The translations under genes and the position numbers were made by a program. From contig NZ_JACCBD010000001.1 of assembly GCF_013409595.1 (NCBI RefSeq), positions 1,550,001 to 1,614,000 of the forward strand: a stretch of DNA of 64,000 nt, written 5' to 3'. This document shows, piece after piece, positions 51,101 through 60,545 of this stretch. Under the pieces are notes generated by a model. The model was not told the DNA's origin, ran no database searches, and was given only the letters and a program-made list of their open reading frames with translations. The stretch is from Leucobacter aridicollis (GTDB taxonomy: Bacteria > Actinomycetota > Actinomycetes > Actinomycetales > Microbacteriaceae). Numbering within the stretch: the first letter of the stretch is position 1; each line of letters opens with the position of its first letter.

Positions 51101-52776
51101 GCACCAGGCACGCGACGCCGGGCGTCGGCCTCATCTCGCCGCCGCCCCACCACGACATCTACTCGATCGAGGACTTGAAGCAGCTCATCTTCGACCTCAA
51201 GCGCGCGAACCCGGCCGCGCGGATCTCGACGAAGCTCGTCGCGCAGAGCGGGATCGGGCCCGTCGCCGCGGGCGTCGCGAAGGCGCTCTCGGACGTGATC
51301 CTCGTCTCGGGGCACGACGGCGGCACCGGCGCGAGCCCCATGAACTCGCTCAAGCATGCCGGTTCCCCGTGGGAGCTCGGCCTCGCCGAGGTCCAGCAGA
51401 CGCTCATGCTCAACGGACTCCGCGAGCGGGTCGTCGTGCAGGCGGATGGGCAGCTGAAGACCGGGCGCGACGTCGTCATCGCCGCACTCCTCGGCGCCGA
51501 GGAGTTCGGCTTCGCGACCGCGCCGCTCGTCGTCTCCGGCTGCATCATGATGCGGGTGTGCCACCTCGACACCTGCCCGGTCGGCGTCGCAACACAGAAC
51601 CCCGAGCTGCGCGAGCGGTTCACCGGGCAGGCCGAGCACATCGTGAACTTCTTCACGTTCATCGCGGAGGAGGTCCGGGAGATCCTCGCGAGCCTCGGGT
51701 ACCGCACGCTCGACGAGGCGGTGGGCGACACCGCGGCGCTCGACGTCGACGAGGCGGTGCGACACTGGAAGGCGGAGGGCCTCGACCTGTCCGGCGTGCT
51801 CCGCGGGCCCGCGTTTTCTGCATCCGAGCCGCGCCGAAATGGCACCGCGCAGGATCACGAGCTTGACGCGCATTTCGACACCCAGCTCATTGGGCTCTCC
51901 GGCGACGCGCTGGAGCGCAGCGAGCCCGTGGTCATCGACCTCCCCATCGGCAACGGCGACCGCGCGGTCGGCACGATGCTCGGTCACGAGGTGACCCGCC
52001 GGTTCGGTTCGCAGGGACTCGCTCCCGAGACGATCGACGTGACGCTCACGGGGTCCGCCGGGCAATCGCTCGGAGCGTTCCTCCCGGCTGGCATCACGCT
52101 CCGCCTCGTCGGCGAGGCGAACGACTATGTTGCGAAGGGGCTGTCCGGTGGAGAGGTCACGATCCGTCCGCATCGCGCCGGCGGCCAGGAGACCGCGCCG
52201 GGGGAGAGCGTCCTCGCCGGCAACGTGATTGGGTACGGCGCGACGAGCGGGTCGATCTGGATCGCCGGTTCCGTCGGCGAACGGTTCCTCGTGCGCGGCT
52301 CCGGGGCAACGGCCGTGGTCGAGGGCGTTGGCGATCACGCGCTCGAGTACTTCACGGGCGGCTTCGCCCTCATCCTGGGCGAGACGGGTCGAAACCTTGG
52401 GGCCGGAATGTCCGGGGGAGAAGCGGTGATTCTCGACCTCGATCCGAGCACCGTGAACTCCGCCGAGCTCGCCGCGGGCGCCCTGCAGCTGCAGCGCTTC
52501 GGCGAGGCCGAGCTAGCGGGCGAGGCCGGAGACGCAGTCGCCGACCGAATCCGCGCGCTCCTCGCGCGTCACTTCGAGCAAACCGGCTCGCCGGTCGCGG
52601 CCGACCTGATCGCCGGGTTCGAGGCCGACCCCGAGGGCACGCTCGCCCGCTTCACCCGACTCATCCCGCGCGGGTACTCGCGCGTCTTGGACATCCGATC
52701 GCGCGCCGCCGCGGCGGGCGTTGACCCCGACGGCGGCGCCGTCTGGACCGAAATTCTGGAGGCGACTCATGGCTGA
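48157..52776 (+). CDS. gltB: Glutamate synthase (NADPH) large subunit
   Basis: The product is 1539 residues, full length. GltB converts 2-oxoglutarate and glutamine to two glutamates. A 30-residue propeptide precedes the N-terminal nucleophile Cys31 (EEHDACGLASV) of the class II glutaminase. The FMN/synthase domain contains GEGGEAEERL, GAKPGEGGQLPPGK and a 3Fe-4S cluster motif (CIMMRVCHLDTCPVG). The C-terminal GXGXG beta-helix follows. GAGAGG lies 6 bases before ATG 48157. It overlaps gltD by 8 bases. Confidence 0.97.
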   Translation: MRTSMDPARITSHQLPPAIGLYDPAEEHDACGLASVISLTGGPSHEIVTLALSALENLEHRGAVGSDAGTGDGAGILSELPHRLIRERCVAAGVPEPEPGAYAAGLVFLPQSSTEPRAAKYRIASIAADEGLGVVAWLPVPVTADVLGQSALDAAPEIEQLVLESAAGPMDTQLLERRAFRARKRIQHETGCYLPSLSARTIVYKGMVTTLQLPGFYDDLSDPRFETRYAIVHSRYSTNTFPSWHLAQPLRLVAHNGEINTVRGNRNWMRAREAQLEADVLGDVEPLLPICSPGGSDSASFDEVLELLVMGGRSLPHALAMMVPEAWESNTALDPQLENFLEYHSLVMEPWDGPAAMIATDGTEIVALLDRNGLRPGRYLVTTDGLLVIASEAGVLDFDPERVARRGRLRPGRMLAVNVETGDVRGDAEVKRELAELAPWGEWLDAGRIRLADEPEREPLVHPPASVARRQRTFGYTEEELRLILTPMALTGGEPLSAMGSDTPIAVLAERPRHVHDYFVQQFAQVTNPPLDALREELVTSLRTGIGPQQNLLAESAEHARQVILDFPVINNDALARIQHFGTDPERERSVTIRGLYPVDYGARGLADRLDAMCREASAAIAAGAEFLILSDRDSNKDLAPVPTLLAVSAVHHHLIREGERMRVALIAEAGDVREVHHVATLVGYGAAAVNPYLAMESVSLLVRDGTISGVTEEEATSKLILALGKGLLKVMSKMGISTVSSYCGAQTFEAIGLAPDVVERYFTGTTSKLGGVGLDVLAAEVAARHRAAYPDDAAPLAHERLNTGGEYRWRRGEEPHLFDPETIFKLQHATRTGKREIFAEYTSRVNEQQERLMTLRGLFTFSPQRAAVPLESVEPVSEIVKRFATGAMSYGSISPEAHETLAIAMNRLGGRSNTGEGGEAEERLLDPERRSAIKQVASGRFGVTSMYLTHADEIQIKLAQGAKPGEGGQLPPGKMYPWIARTRHATPGVGLISPPPHHDIYSIEDLKQLIFDLKRANPAARISTKLVAQSGIGPVAAGVAKALSDVILVSGHDGGTGASPMNSLKHAGSPWELGLAEVQQTLMLNGLRERVVVQADGQLKTGRDVVIAALLGAEEFGFATAPLVVSGCIMMRVCHLDTCPVGVATQNPELRERFTGQAEHIVNFFTFIAEEVREILASLGYRTLDEAVGDTAALDVDEAVRHWKAEGLDLSGVLRGPAFSASEPRRNGTAQDHELDAHFDTQLIGLSGDALERSEPVVIDLPIGNGDRAVGTMLGHEVTRRFGSQGLAPETIDVTLTGSAGQSLGAFLPAGITLRLVGEANDYVAKGLSGGEVTIRPHRAGGQETAPGESVLAGNVIGYGATSGSIWIAGSVGERFLVRGSGATAVVEGVGDHALEYFTGGFALILGETGRNLGAGMSGGEAVILDLDPSTVNSAELAAGALQLQRFGEAELAGEAGDAVADRIRALLARHFEQTGSPVAADLIAGFEADPEGTLARFTRLIPRGYSRVLDIRSRAAAAGVDPDGGAVWTEILEATHG

Positions 52777-54229
52777 TTCACGCGGATTTCTGCAGGTGCG
52801 CGAGCGCGAGCTCGCCCCGAAACGCCCGGTCGCGCTCAGGCTGCTCGACTGGAACGAGGTCGTTGAGCTGGGGGACAAGGCCGTCGTTGGCAGGCAGGCC
52901 TCGCGCTGTATGGATTGCGGCGTTGCCTTCTGCCATCAGGGCTGCCCGCTCGGCAACCTCATTCCCGAGTGGAACGACCTCGTGCACCGCGACCGCGGGC
53001 GCGAGGCGATCGAACGGCTGCACGCGACGAACAACTTCCCCGAGTTCACGGGCCGTGCGTGCCCGGCGCCGTGCGAGTCGGCCTGCGTGCTCGGCATCAA
53101 CCAGCCTGCCGTCACGATCAAGCAGATCGAAAACCACATCATCGACGAGGCGTTCGCGGCAGGGTGGGTGACGCCGCAGCCGCCATCGCGCCTCACCGGC
53201 AAGACCGTCGCCGTTGTCGGCTCGGGCCCGGCAGGGCTCGCGGCCGCACAGCAGCTCACCCGGGCCGGGCACACCGTCGCGGTCTACGAACGCGACGAGG
53301 AGCCGGGCGGCCTGTTGCGGTTCGGCATTCCCGACTTCAAGCTCGAGAAGGCGCTTGTCGCTCGCCGAGTCGAGCAGCTCAAGGCGGAGGGCACGCGGTT
53401 CCGCTGCGGCATTGAGATCGGGCGAGACATGTCCTGGACCGAGCTCCGCCGCCGCTTCGACGCAGTCGTGGTCGCGACCGGGGCGACCGTGCCGCGCGAA
53501 CTCGTGCTGCCGGGCAGGCAGCATGCCGGAATCCTGCCGGCGATGGACTACCTCGCGGCGGCGAACCGGGCGCTGGGGGCTGACGCTGCGGAGGCGCTCG
53601 CGAGCGGCGCCGAGACCGCGGCGGGCAAGCACGTGGTCGTGATCGGCGGCGGCGACACCGGGGCCGACTGCGTCGGCACCGCCCACCGGCAGGGGGCACT
53701 GTCGGTGACGAGCCTCGCGATCGGGAAGCGGCCCGGTGCGCTTCGGCCGACCGGCCAGCCGTGGCCGATGCACCCCACGGTGTTCGAGGTCTCGAGCTCG
53801 CACGAGGAGGGCGGCGAACGCGCGTATCTTGCGTCGACCGTCGAGTTCCTCGGTGACGGCGAGCGCGTGACCGGGCTCCGGGTCGCTGAGACCGGCTTCT
53901 CCGATTCCGGCCGCGGGCCGATCCCGGGAACGGAGCGAGACATTCCCGCGGACCTCGTCCTCATCGCCATGGGGTTCACGGGGCCAGAGGAGATCGCGGA
54001 TCCCGGCCTCGTACTCGAGACGGACCCGAACGGCGCGTTCGCGAGGGCGAGCGACTTTTCCACTCCGCAGCCAGGGGTGTTCGTCGCGGGAGACGCGGGG
54101 CGGGGGCAGTCGCTCATCGTGTGGGCGATCGCCGAGGGTCGCGCCGCAGCCGCGGCCGTCGACAGCTATCTCATGGGGGCGACCGTGCTGCCGAGCCCGG
54201 TGACCGCCGCCAGCCGAGCGTTTGCTTAG
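52769..54229 (+). CDS. gltD: Glutamate synthase small subunit
   Basis: The product is 486 residues. GltD passes electrons from NADPH through FAD and two 4Fe-4S clusters to GltB. Cluster cysteines are in CMDCGVAFCHQGCPLGN and CPAPCESACVLG. The FAD motif is VVGSGPAGLAAAQQL and the NADPH motif VIGGGDTGADCVG. The ATG overlaps the end of gltB by 8 bases, so the subunits are made in step. Confidence 0.97.
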   Translation: MADSRGFLQVRERELAPKRPVALRLLDWNEVVELGDKAVVGRQASRCMDCGVAFCHQGCPLGNLIPEWNDLVHRDRGREAIERLHATNNFPEFTGRACPAPCESACVLGINQPAVTIKQIENHIIDEAFAAGWVTPQPPSRLTGKTVAVVGSGPAGLAAAQQLTRAGHTVAVYERDEEPGGLLRFGIPDFKLEKALVARRVEQLKAEGTRFRCGIEIGRDMSWTELRRRFDAVVVATGATVPRELVLPGRQHAGILPAMDYLAAANRALGADAAEALASGAETAAGKHVVVIGGGDTGADCVGTAHRQGALSVTSLAIGKRPGALRPTGQPWPMHPTVFEVSSSHEEGGERAYLASTVEFLGDGERVTGLRVAETGFSDSGRGPIPGTERDIPADLVLIAMGFTGPEEIADPGLVLETDPNGAFARASDFSTPQPGVFVAGDAGRGQSLIVWAIAEGRAAAAAVDSYLMGATVLPSPVTAASRAFA

Positions 54230-54315
54230 AGCGGAAGCCCGGGGCGGCCGGCCGCATTCCCGGTGGCGATATCCTCGAAAGAAGTAACGCTGTTTCGTGA
54301 GGAAGGGATCCACAG

Positions 54316-54960
54316 ATGACTTCGACCGTAGTGTTTGGTGGCTCCGGCTATGCGGGTTCGCACATTGTTGAGGCCGCCGCCGTGCGGGGCCTGCCGGTGA
54401 CGAGCTTCACGAGGAGAGAATCCGCGACGCAGATCGCGGGCGTGACCTATAAGGTCGGCTCGCTGCTCGAACCGGCAGACCGCGCGGCGGCGCTTGCGGG
54501 CGCCGACGTGGTCGTGGTCGCCGTCGCGCCGCGCGGCGACATGGCCGGCAAGCTGCGCCCGGCGATCGCCGAGCTGGCGATCGAGGCGGAGGCCGCCGGC
54601 GTGCGTCTCGGGGTGATCGGCGGCGCCGGATCGATGCAGCGGGAAGCGGGCGGCCCACGACTCGCCGAGCTCCCCGAATTTGGGGACGAGTTCCGGCCGG
54701 AGGCGCTGGAGATGGGCGGCGTGCTCGACGACCTGCTCGCACGCGATGGTGAGCTCGATTGGTTCTTCGTGAGTCCGGCCGGGGATTTCGGCCCCTGGGC
54801 CGCGGGGGAGTACCGCGGCGAGTACCGGGTTGGCGGCGACGTCGTCTTGACCGACGAGAGCGGCGTGTCCGCGATCGGAGGCGCCGACTTTGGGGTCGCG
54901 ATCGTCGACGAGATCGAGGAGCCAGCGCACCACCGTCAGCGGTTCACCGTGGCCTACTGA
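54316..54960 (+). CDS. NAD(P)H-binding SDR-like protein (YwnB/BVR-B type)
   Basis: The product is 214 residues. The Rossmann motif VVFGGSGYAGSHIVEAA starts the protein, followed by VVVVAVAPRGDM and GVIGGAGSM. The family covers flavin or biliverdin reductase-like and unassigned oxidoreductases. AGGAAGGGATC precedes ATG 54316. The next gene starts 28 bases downstream, so they may be co-transcribed. Confidence 0.85.
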   Translation: MTSTVVFGGSGYAGSHIVEAAAVRGLPVTSFTRRESATQIAGVTYKVGSLLEPADRAAALAGADVVVVAVAPRGDMAGKLRPAIAELAIEAEAAGVRLGVIGGAGSMQREAGGPRLAELPEFGDEFRPEALEMGGVLDDLLARDGELDWFFVSPAGDFGPWAAGEYRGEYRVGGDVVLTDESGVSAIGGADFGVAIVDEIEEPAHHRQRFTVAY

Positions 54961-54988
54961 GCTCCTGGCAGGCCGGTACGCTGGGCAG

Positions 54989-56584
54989 GTGAATGTTGCA
55001 CTCCTGTCCCAGCTTCGAGACGACCTGGCGCGTGCCCAGTACTCCCTGAACGGCCTCGCCGCGCTGTGGGGAGCCACCGCCGAGGGCGCGCGCAGGCGAG
55101 GCGTGTTCGCGCCCGCGCGCAGGGTCCTTGCGGGGCGGGATCAGAGCCCGCTTGTCACGCTCGGTCGACTCTTCCTGCTCGGCGAAGCGGTGAGCACCGA
55201 GGCGCTCGACGCAGCCCTGCCAGCGCTCGGGTCCGCGGGTGCGAGCGAGCTCGGGCTCGTCGCGTCGGACGGCGACGCGCGGCTGCGCGCTGCGCTGTCG
55301 CTCAACCCGGTGGCGCTCGTTGGCGAGGCGGCAGAGCGGGCGGCGGAGCGGGCGGCCGAGCGCGGCGGTTCGGCCGAGTGGTGGATCCTCTCCGACCTCG
55401 ACGATGAGTTGCGCGGCGGCCCGGCGCGCCCCGACCACGTCATGGGCGTCGGGGGCGCGACGCGGACCCTGATCGCGCAGCTTCCGCCCGTTGCCGGCGG
55501 GTCAGCGCTCGATCTCGGCACCGGGTGTGGCATCGTCGCGATGCATCTCGCCGAGCTCGGGGCCGAGCGCGTCGTCGCGACGGATATCTCGGAGCGCGCG
55601 CTGATGCTCGCGGCGGCCAACGCTGAACTCAATGGGTTTGCTGGATCGATCGAGTTTCGCCTGGGGAACCTCTTCGAGCCGGTCGCCGGTGAAGCGTTCT
55701 CGCTCGTGGTCTCTAACCCGCCGTTCGTCATCACGCCTCGCTCGGAGGACGAGGGGGCACGCTACGACTACCGCGACGGCGGCATGACCGGCGACGAGCT
55801 CGCCGCGACTGTCGTTCGTACCGCGCCGGGCCATCTCGCGCCGGCCGGCGCACTCGTCTGCCTCGCGAACTGGGAGACCGAGTGGGGCGGTCGCGGCCTG
55901 GAGCGCGTGCGCGGCTGGATCCTCGACGCGGCCGATCGGAGCGGATACGCGCTCGACGCGTGGGTCATCGAGCGCGACAGGGTCGACACCGTGCAGTACG
56001 CCGAGACCTGGGCGCGCGACGGCGGCGCCAGGCCGGGGCAGCCCGAGTTCGACGGCATGCTTGCGGCGTGGCTTGACGACTTCGGCTCGCGCCACGTGGT
56101 GAGCGTCGGGCTCGGCGCGATCCACGTCCGGCGCGCAACCTTCGCGGCGGGCCCGGACGCCCAACTCGCGTCGGTGATCCACGCCGACCAGGCCACCGGC
56201 GCGCTCGCTGCTCAGGGGCTCGGCCCGGCGCTTAGCGCCACCTTCGCGGCGGGCATCGCGGCGGAGCGGGCGTCCGACGCCGAGGTGCTCGCCACCCGCT
56301 GGGTGCGTGCGGACGACGTTCGCGAGGAACGGATCCACACCCCCGGCGAAGAGTCGCCGAGCGCCATCACGCTCGTTGTCGACAGCCCGATCGGGCGCCG
56401 TGTCGCGGCAGACACCCTGCTCGCGGCCGCGATTGGGGCCTGTGACGGCGACCTCACGCTCCAGCAGATCGCCGACGCGCTCGCGACGCTGCTCGAGGTC
56501 GACCAGGCCGCTGCGCGCGAAGCCCTCGTCGCGGGCGCCCGCGAGCTCGCGTGGCTCGGCATGCTCGCGGCCCCCGCGCGATAG
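54989..56584 (+). CDS. SAM-dependent methyltransferase with NPPF motif
   Basis: The product is 531 residues. An N-terminal helical domain of about 130 residues precedes a class I methyltransferase core: ALDLGTGCGIVAMHLAELGA (SAM site), VVATDISERAL and SNPPFVITP, the N-methyltransferase signature also found in PrmC/RlmG-like enzymes that modify proteins, RNA or DNA amino groups. A further C-terminal domain of about 170 residues is helical. This layout is common in actinobacteria but the substrate is unknown. It starts at GTG 54989. Confidence 0.87.
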   Translation: MNVALLSQLRDDLARAQYSLNGLAALWGATAEGARRRGVFAPARRVLAGRDQSPLVTLGRLFLLGEAVSTEALDAALPALGSAGASELGLVASDGDARLRAALSLNPVALVGEAAERAAERAAERGGSAEWWILSDLDDELRGGPARPDHVMGVGGATRTLIAQLPPVAGGSALDLGTGCGIVAMHLAELGAERVVATDISERALMLAAANAELNGFAGSIEFRLGNLFEPVAGEAFSLVVSNPPFVITPRSEDEGARYDYRDGGMTGDELAATVVRTAPGHLAPAGALVCLANWETEWGGRGLERVRGWILDAADRSGYALDAWVIERDRVDTVQYAETWARDGGARPGQPEFDGMLAAWLDDFGSRHVVSVGLGAIHVRRATFAAGPDAQLASVIHADQATGALAAQGLGPALSATFAAGIAAERASDAEVLATRWVRADDVREERIHTPGEESPSAITLVVDSPIGRRVAADTLLAAAIGACDGDLTLQQIADALATLLEVDQAAAREALVAGARELAWLGMLAAPAR

Positions 56585-56596
56585 CAGCGTCGCGAG

Positions 56597-57349
56597 CTAG
56601 GAGAGCAGGCCGACGAGTCCGCGCACGAGCGTCGCCGCCGCGCCGGCGCATGCGAGCACGATCACCACGCGCCGCACCTGGGCTGGTGTCACGAGCCGGA
56701 GCAGACGCTCGCCAGCACCGATGCCGATCAGGATCGCACCAAGGACGATCAGCCAGAACCACCACTCGGTGGCGGGCAGCCCGGCCGGATCGAGCGCGAG
56801 CTTCGCGCCAGCGGACGCGAGGCCAGTGACGACGAAGTATGGCTGAAGCGTCGCGGCGAACGAGGCCTGCGGCCAGCGCGTGAGCACCGCATAGGCGCTG
56901 ACCGCGGGGCCGCCGACCCCGGCGAGCGCGTTCGTCAGGCCGGAGAGGAAGCCAGCGAGGGCGCGGGGCGACCGCGGTTCCGTCGAGAAGCGCTCGCTCG
57001 TGAACAGCATGGAGAGCGTGAGCGCGAGCAGCACGATCGCGCCGACCGCGACGCCCATGACGTCGGGGGAGAGCCTCCCGGCGAGCACGGCGCCGAGACC
57101 CGCGCCGATGATCGCGAATGCCGCGAGCCACCGGAACATCGACCAGTCGACCTTGCGCCACACGCGGGGGAGGATCAGCGCGCTCGACACGACGCCGAGG
57201 ATATTCACGAGCAGCACACCGGCGTGCCCGCCGAGCAGGAGGGTCATGATGGGAGAGACGAGCAGCGCGAACCCGAGGCCCGCCATGCGTTGCGCGGCGG
57301 ACCCGACGATTGTCACGAGCACAACGAGGAGCCCGAGCGTGAGCGTCAT
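56597..57349 (-). CDS. TSUP (TauE/SafE) family membrane transporter
   Basis: The product is 250 residues with about eight hydrophobic helices. The family exports or imports sulphite, sulphoacetate and related anions. Typical features are AGLGFALLVSPIMTLLLGGHAGVLLVN and the second-half repeat GFLSGLTNALAGVGGPAVSAYAV. ATG 57349 gives a normal length; the frame is open further upstream without family content. It is convergent with the methyltransferase gene (12-base gap). Confidence 0.87.
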   Translation of the reverse strand: MTLTLGLLVVLVTIVGSAAQRMAGLGFALLVSPIMTLLLGGHAGVLLVNILGVVSSALILPRVWRKVDWSMFRWLAAFAIIGAGLGAVLAGRLSPDVMGVAVGAIVLLALTLSMLFTSERFSTEPRSPRALAGFLSGLTNALAGVGGPAVSAYAVLTRWPQASFAATLQPYFVVTGLASAGAKLALDPAGLPATEWWFWLIVLGAILIGIGAGERLLRLVTPAQVRRVVIVLACAGAAATLVRGLVGLLS

Positions 57350-57538
57350 CGAACGCGCCCGGCGGTCGTCGCGGCGGGAGTCGTGGTCCCGGTCGTCTCG
57401 AGGAATCGAATCGGCGCGAACATGTTCATCATTCTCACAGAGTCCGCGCGCGGCGTCGGGGTCCCGCGCCGCCTTGGGCCCGCGCGGTTGGCCCGGGGGC
57501 GCGGCTGCGTCCGGCTGGCTCGGTAAGATGGTGGGGTG
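57350..57538. other. Divergent gap between the TSUP gene and hisD
   Basis: These 189 bases hold promoters for two divergent genes. An AT-richer block (AACATGTTCATCATTCTCAC near 57419-57438) lies in the middle, and CGGTAAGATGGTGG just before hisD holds TAAGAT (57524-57529), a possible -10 element. No operator is clear. Confidence 0.3.
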
Positions 57539-58852
57539 ATGCGTACCACCGATCTCCGCGGCCGCGAGCTCTCCCGTGGCGAACTGCTTGCTCTCGTTCC
57601 CCGCGCCGCACTCGGCGCCGACGACGCGGTTGAGCGCGTCAGGCCCCTCGTCGAGGCTGTCGCCCGCAACGGCGAGGCCGCCCTTCGCGAGCAGGCGCTC
57701 GAGTTCGACCGCGTCGAGGGCCACGCGCTCAGGGTTCCCGCCGAGGCTGTCGCGGCATCGCTCGACGGGTGCCCCGCCGACGTGCGCGAGGCTCTCTCTG
57801 AGCTCATCTCGCGCCTCCGGCTCGGGTCGGCCGCCCAGGTGCCGCCCACGGTCGTCACCGAGATCGGCGCAGGCGCCCAGATTACGCAGCGCTGGCAGCC
57901 GGTCTCCCGGGTCGGCCTCTACGCCCCGGGCGGTAAGGCGGCCTATCCGTCCTCGGTAATCATGAACGCCGTCGCCGCGCAGACGGCCGGGGTGCCCAGC
58001 CTCGCCCTCGCGTCACCCGCGCAGGCCGATAACTCGGGTCTCCCACACCAGGCGGTGTTGTGGGCGGCGGCGCTGTGCGGCATCGACGAGGTGTACGCGA
58101 TCGGCGGGGCCGGCGCGATCGCCGCGTTCGCGCACGGGGTTCCCGCCATCGGGCTCGAGCCGGTCGACGTCGTCACCGGGCCGGGCAACGTGTTCGTCGC
58201 TGCGGCGAAGCGCGTCGTGAGCGGCAAGGTTGGGATCGACTCCGAGGCCGGCACGACTGAGATCCTCGTCATCGCCGACGATAGCGCTGACCCCCGATTT
58301 GTCGCGGCCGACCTCATCAGCCAGGCCGAGCACGACGAGGCCGCCGCATCGGTGCTCGTCACGGACTCTGAGGCGTTCGCCGCGAAGGTGAGCGCGGAGA
58401 TCGCGCTCCGGGCCCCCCGCACGCAGCACGCGACGCGCGTGCGAACCGCGCTCGAGGGCCCGCAGTCTGCGGCGATCCTCGTCGACGACCTCGCGATGGC
58501 GGTGCGCGTCTCGAACGCGTACGGACCGGAGCACCTGGAGATCCAGACGCGCGACGACGCCGCGGTGCTCGCCGGCATCACCGACGCCGGCGCGATCTTT
58601 GTCGGCAGCTACACGCCGGTGAGCCTCGGCGACTACCTCGCCGGCTCCAACCACGTGCTGCCGACTGGCGGCACCGCCAGGTTCGCTGCGGGCCTCGGCG
58701 CGCATACGTTCCTCCGTCCGCAGCAGATCATTCAGTACGGCCGCGATGCCCTCGCAGCGACGGAGGGGCCGCTGCTCGCCCTTGCCGGCGCCGAGGGCCT
58801 GCCCGCCCACGGCGAAGCCGTCAGCACACGTTTCGAACAGGAAGGCAACTGA
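57539..58852 (+). CDS. hisD: Histidinol dehydrogenase
   Basis: The product is 437 residues. HisD performs the last two oxidations of histidine synthesis with NAD+ and zinc. Signature segments are [56 protein letters not shown] (zinc and catalytic His region), YGPEHLEI and [16 protein letters not shown] 57539 follows an in-frame GTG at 57536. It overlaps nrdR by TGATG (58850-58854). Confidence 0.97.
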   Translation: MRTTDLRGRELSRGELLALVPRAALGADDAVERVRPLVEAVARNGEAALREQALEFDRVEGHALRVPAEAVAASLDGCPADVREALSELISRLRLGSAAQVPPTVVTEIGAGAQITQRWQPVSRVGLYAPGGKAAYPSSVIMNAVAAQTAGVPSLALASPAQADNSGLPHQAVLWAAALCGIDEVYAIGGAGAIAAFAHGVPAIGLEPVDVVTGPGNVFVAAAKRVVSGKVGIDSEAGTTEILVIADDSADPRFVAADLISQAEHDEAAASVLVTDSEAFAAKVSAEIALRAPRTQHATRVRTALEGPQSAAILVDDLAMAVRVSNAYGPEHLEIQTRDDAAVLAGITDAGAIFVGSYTPVSLGDYLAGSNHVLPTGGTARFAAGLGAHTFLRPQQIIQYGRDALAATEGPLLALAGAEGLPAHGEAVSTRFEQEGN

Positions 58853-59349
58853 TGCACTGCCCCTTCTGCCGCCACTCTGACAGCCGGGTCATCGACTCGC
58901 GCACCGCCGACGACGGCATGTCGATTCGTCGGCGACGCCAGTGCCCCGAGTGCGGCAAGCGCTTCACGACGACCGAAACTGCCAGCCTGACGGTGATCAA
59001 ACGATCGGGCGTCGTCGAGCCGTTCAGCCGCGAGAAGGTGATGGTCGGCGTGCGCAAGGCCTGCCAGGGTCGCCCGGTGACCGAGGCCGACCTCGCGCTG
59101 CTCGCGCAGCGAGTCGAGGAGTCGCTCCGGCTGACGGGCGTCGCCCAGTTTGAAACTAACGACATCGGCGTGGCGATCCTGCCGCATCTCCGTGAGCTCG
59201 ACGAGGTCGCATACCTTCGCTTCGCGAGCGTGTACCAGTCGTTTGACTCGCTCGACGACTTTGAGGCTGCCGTGCGCGATCTGCGGGCGAAGCGGGGCGG
59301 CCCGACGGCATCACAGGACGCGGCCGCTCCGAGCGCCGCGGGGGAGTGA
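58852..59349 (+). CDS. nrdR: Ribonucleotide reductase repressor NrdR
   Basis: The product is 165 residues. NrdR senses ATP/dATP through an ATP-cone and represses nrd operons. The zinc ribbon (CPFCRHSD and CPECGKRF) is at residues 3-35; the ATP-cone ([23 protein letters not shown]) and [16 protein letters not shown] follow. The C-terminal Ala-rich tail of about 20 residues is variable. It is coupled with hisD upstream and with pyrD downstream (GTGA, 59346-59349). Confidence 0.97.
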   Translation: MHCPFCRHSDSRVIDSRTADDGMSIRRRRQCPECGKRFTTTETASLTVIKRSGVVEPFSREKVMVGVRKACQGRPVTEADLALLAQRVEESLRLTGVAQFETNDIGVAILPHLRELDEVAYLRFASVYQSFDSLDDFEAAVRDLRAKRGGPTASQDAAAPSAAGE

Positions 59350-60434
59350 GAACGAACGTGACAGCGACCCCGGATCGGCGCGCAGTGACGCCGTACAAGC
59401 TCCTCTTTCGCACGGTGCTCAAGCGGATGGATCCCGAGCAGGCACACCACCTCGCCTTTGCCGTCATCCGCGGGTTGCCGCTGCTCGGCGGCCTCGCGCG
59501 TCGGTTCTGCAAGCCACACGACTCGCTGCGAGTGCGGGCGCTCGGCCTTGAGTTCCCGAGCCCCTTCGGGCTCGCCGCGGGCTTTGACAAGAACGCGGCA
59601 GGCATCGCGGGGCTCGGCGAGCTGGGGTATGGGCACGTCGAGGTCGGCACGGTCACGCGCCACGCCCAGGACGGTAACCCGAAGCCGCGAATGTTCAGGC
59701 TCGTCGAAGACGGCGGGCTCATCAACCGCATGGGCTTCAACAACGAAGGTTCGGCTGCCGCGGTGCCGCGCATCGAGCGGGCGCGGCTCCGTCGGAATCG
59801 ACCGATCATCGGGGCGAACATCGGCAAGAGCCGCGTGACCGAGGTCGAGGACGCGACCGCCGACTACGTGTGGAGCGCGGAGCGCCTCGCCCCGATTTCG
59901 GACTACCTCGCGGTCAACGTGAGCTCGCCGAACACGCCCGGTCTCCGCGGGCTGCAAGAGCTCGAGCTGCTCGAACCGCTGCTCGCCGCAGTAAAGGTCG
60001 CCGCGGGCACAACGCCGCTGCTCGTGAAGATTGCCCCTGACATGGGGGAGGAGCAGATCGACGGCATCGTCGCACTCGCCGTGCGGCTCGGCCTCGACGG
60101 CATCATCGCGACGAACACGACGATCTCGCGCGCGGGCCTCAGCGAATCCCCGGAACGCGTCGAGGCGATGGGTGCCGGCGGGCTGTCGGGCGCTCCGCTG
60201 CGGGAACGCTCGCTCGAGGTACTCGCACGCATCAGGCAGACTGCCCCAGTCGACTTCTGCGTGATCTCCGTCGGGGGAGTGACGACCGCCGCCGACGTGC
60301 TCGAACGGCTCGCGGCCGGCGCGACGCTCGTGCAAGGGTTCACCGCCTTCATCTACGAGGGGCCGCTCTGGGCCCGCGACATCAACCGCGGACTGCGCAA
60401 GGCGGGCTGGCGTCAGGCCGCGACCGCGCGATAG
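59346..60434 (+). CDS. pyrD: Quinone-dependent dihydroorotate dehydrogenase (class 2)
   Basis: The product is 362 residues. PyrD oxidises dihydroorotate to orotate in pyrimidine synthesis, giving electrons to quinone. The N-terminal membrane-associated helix ([20 protein letters not shown]), [19 protein letters not shown], the catalytic Ser in [12 protein letters not shown], and the FMN loop VISVGGV are present. The start GTG 59346 overlaps nrdR; GTG 59358 is possible. A long hairpin 33 bases downstream ends the transcript. Confidence 0.96.
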   Translation: MRTNVTATPDRRAVTPYKLLFRTVLKRMDPEQAHHLAFAVIRGLPLLGGLARRFCKPHDSLRVRALGLEFPSPFGLAAGFDKNAAGIAGLGELGYGHVEVGTVTRHAQDGNPKPRMFRLVEDGGLINRMGFNNEGSAAAVPRIERARLRRNRPIIGANIGKSRVTEVEDATADYVWSAERLAPISDYLAVNVSSPNTPGLRGLQELELLEPLLAAVKVAAGTTPLLVKIAPDMGEEQIDGIVALAVRLGLDGIIATNTTISRAGLSESPERVEAMGAGGLSGAPLRERSLEVLARIRQTAPVDFCVISVGGVTTAADVLERLAAGATLVQGFTAFIYEGPLWARDINRGLRKAGWRQAATAR

Positions 60435-60466
60435 CCGCACTGGCCGGCGGGCCATGTGTCCCGAAT

Positions 60467-60508
60467 ACAGCAGTGGGGCCCGGACATCTGTCCGGGCCCC
60501 ACTGCTGT
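60467..60508. terminator. Strong bidirectional terminator between pyrD and the DUF3043 gene
   Basis: Two perfect 20-base arms (60467-60486 and 60489-60508; ACAGCAGTGGGG and its complement at the ends) form one long stem. It lies in the gap between convergent genes and is flanked by TGAATAC and TTCGCC. Confidence 0.9.
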
Positions 60509-60545
60509 TCGCCGTGACGCTTCGCGCCTCGCGGGCTGCTGAGTG

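Noticed and set aside
49096..52338. A 1080-codon minus-strand ORF opposite gltB
   Set aside because: It lies wholly within gltB, whose glutaminase and Fe-S motifs are all present; the antisense translation has no recognisable domain.
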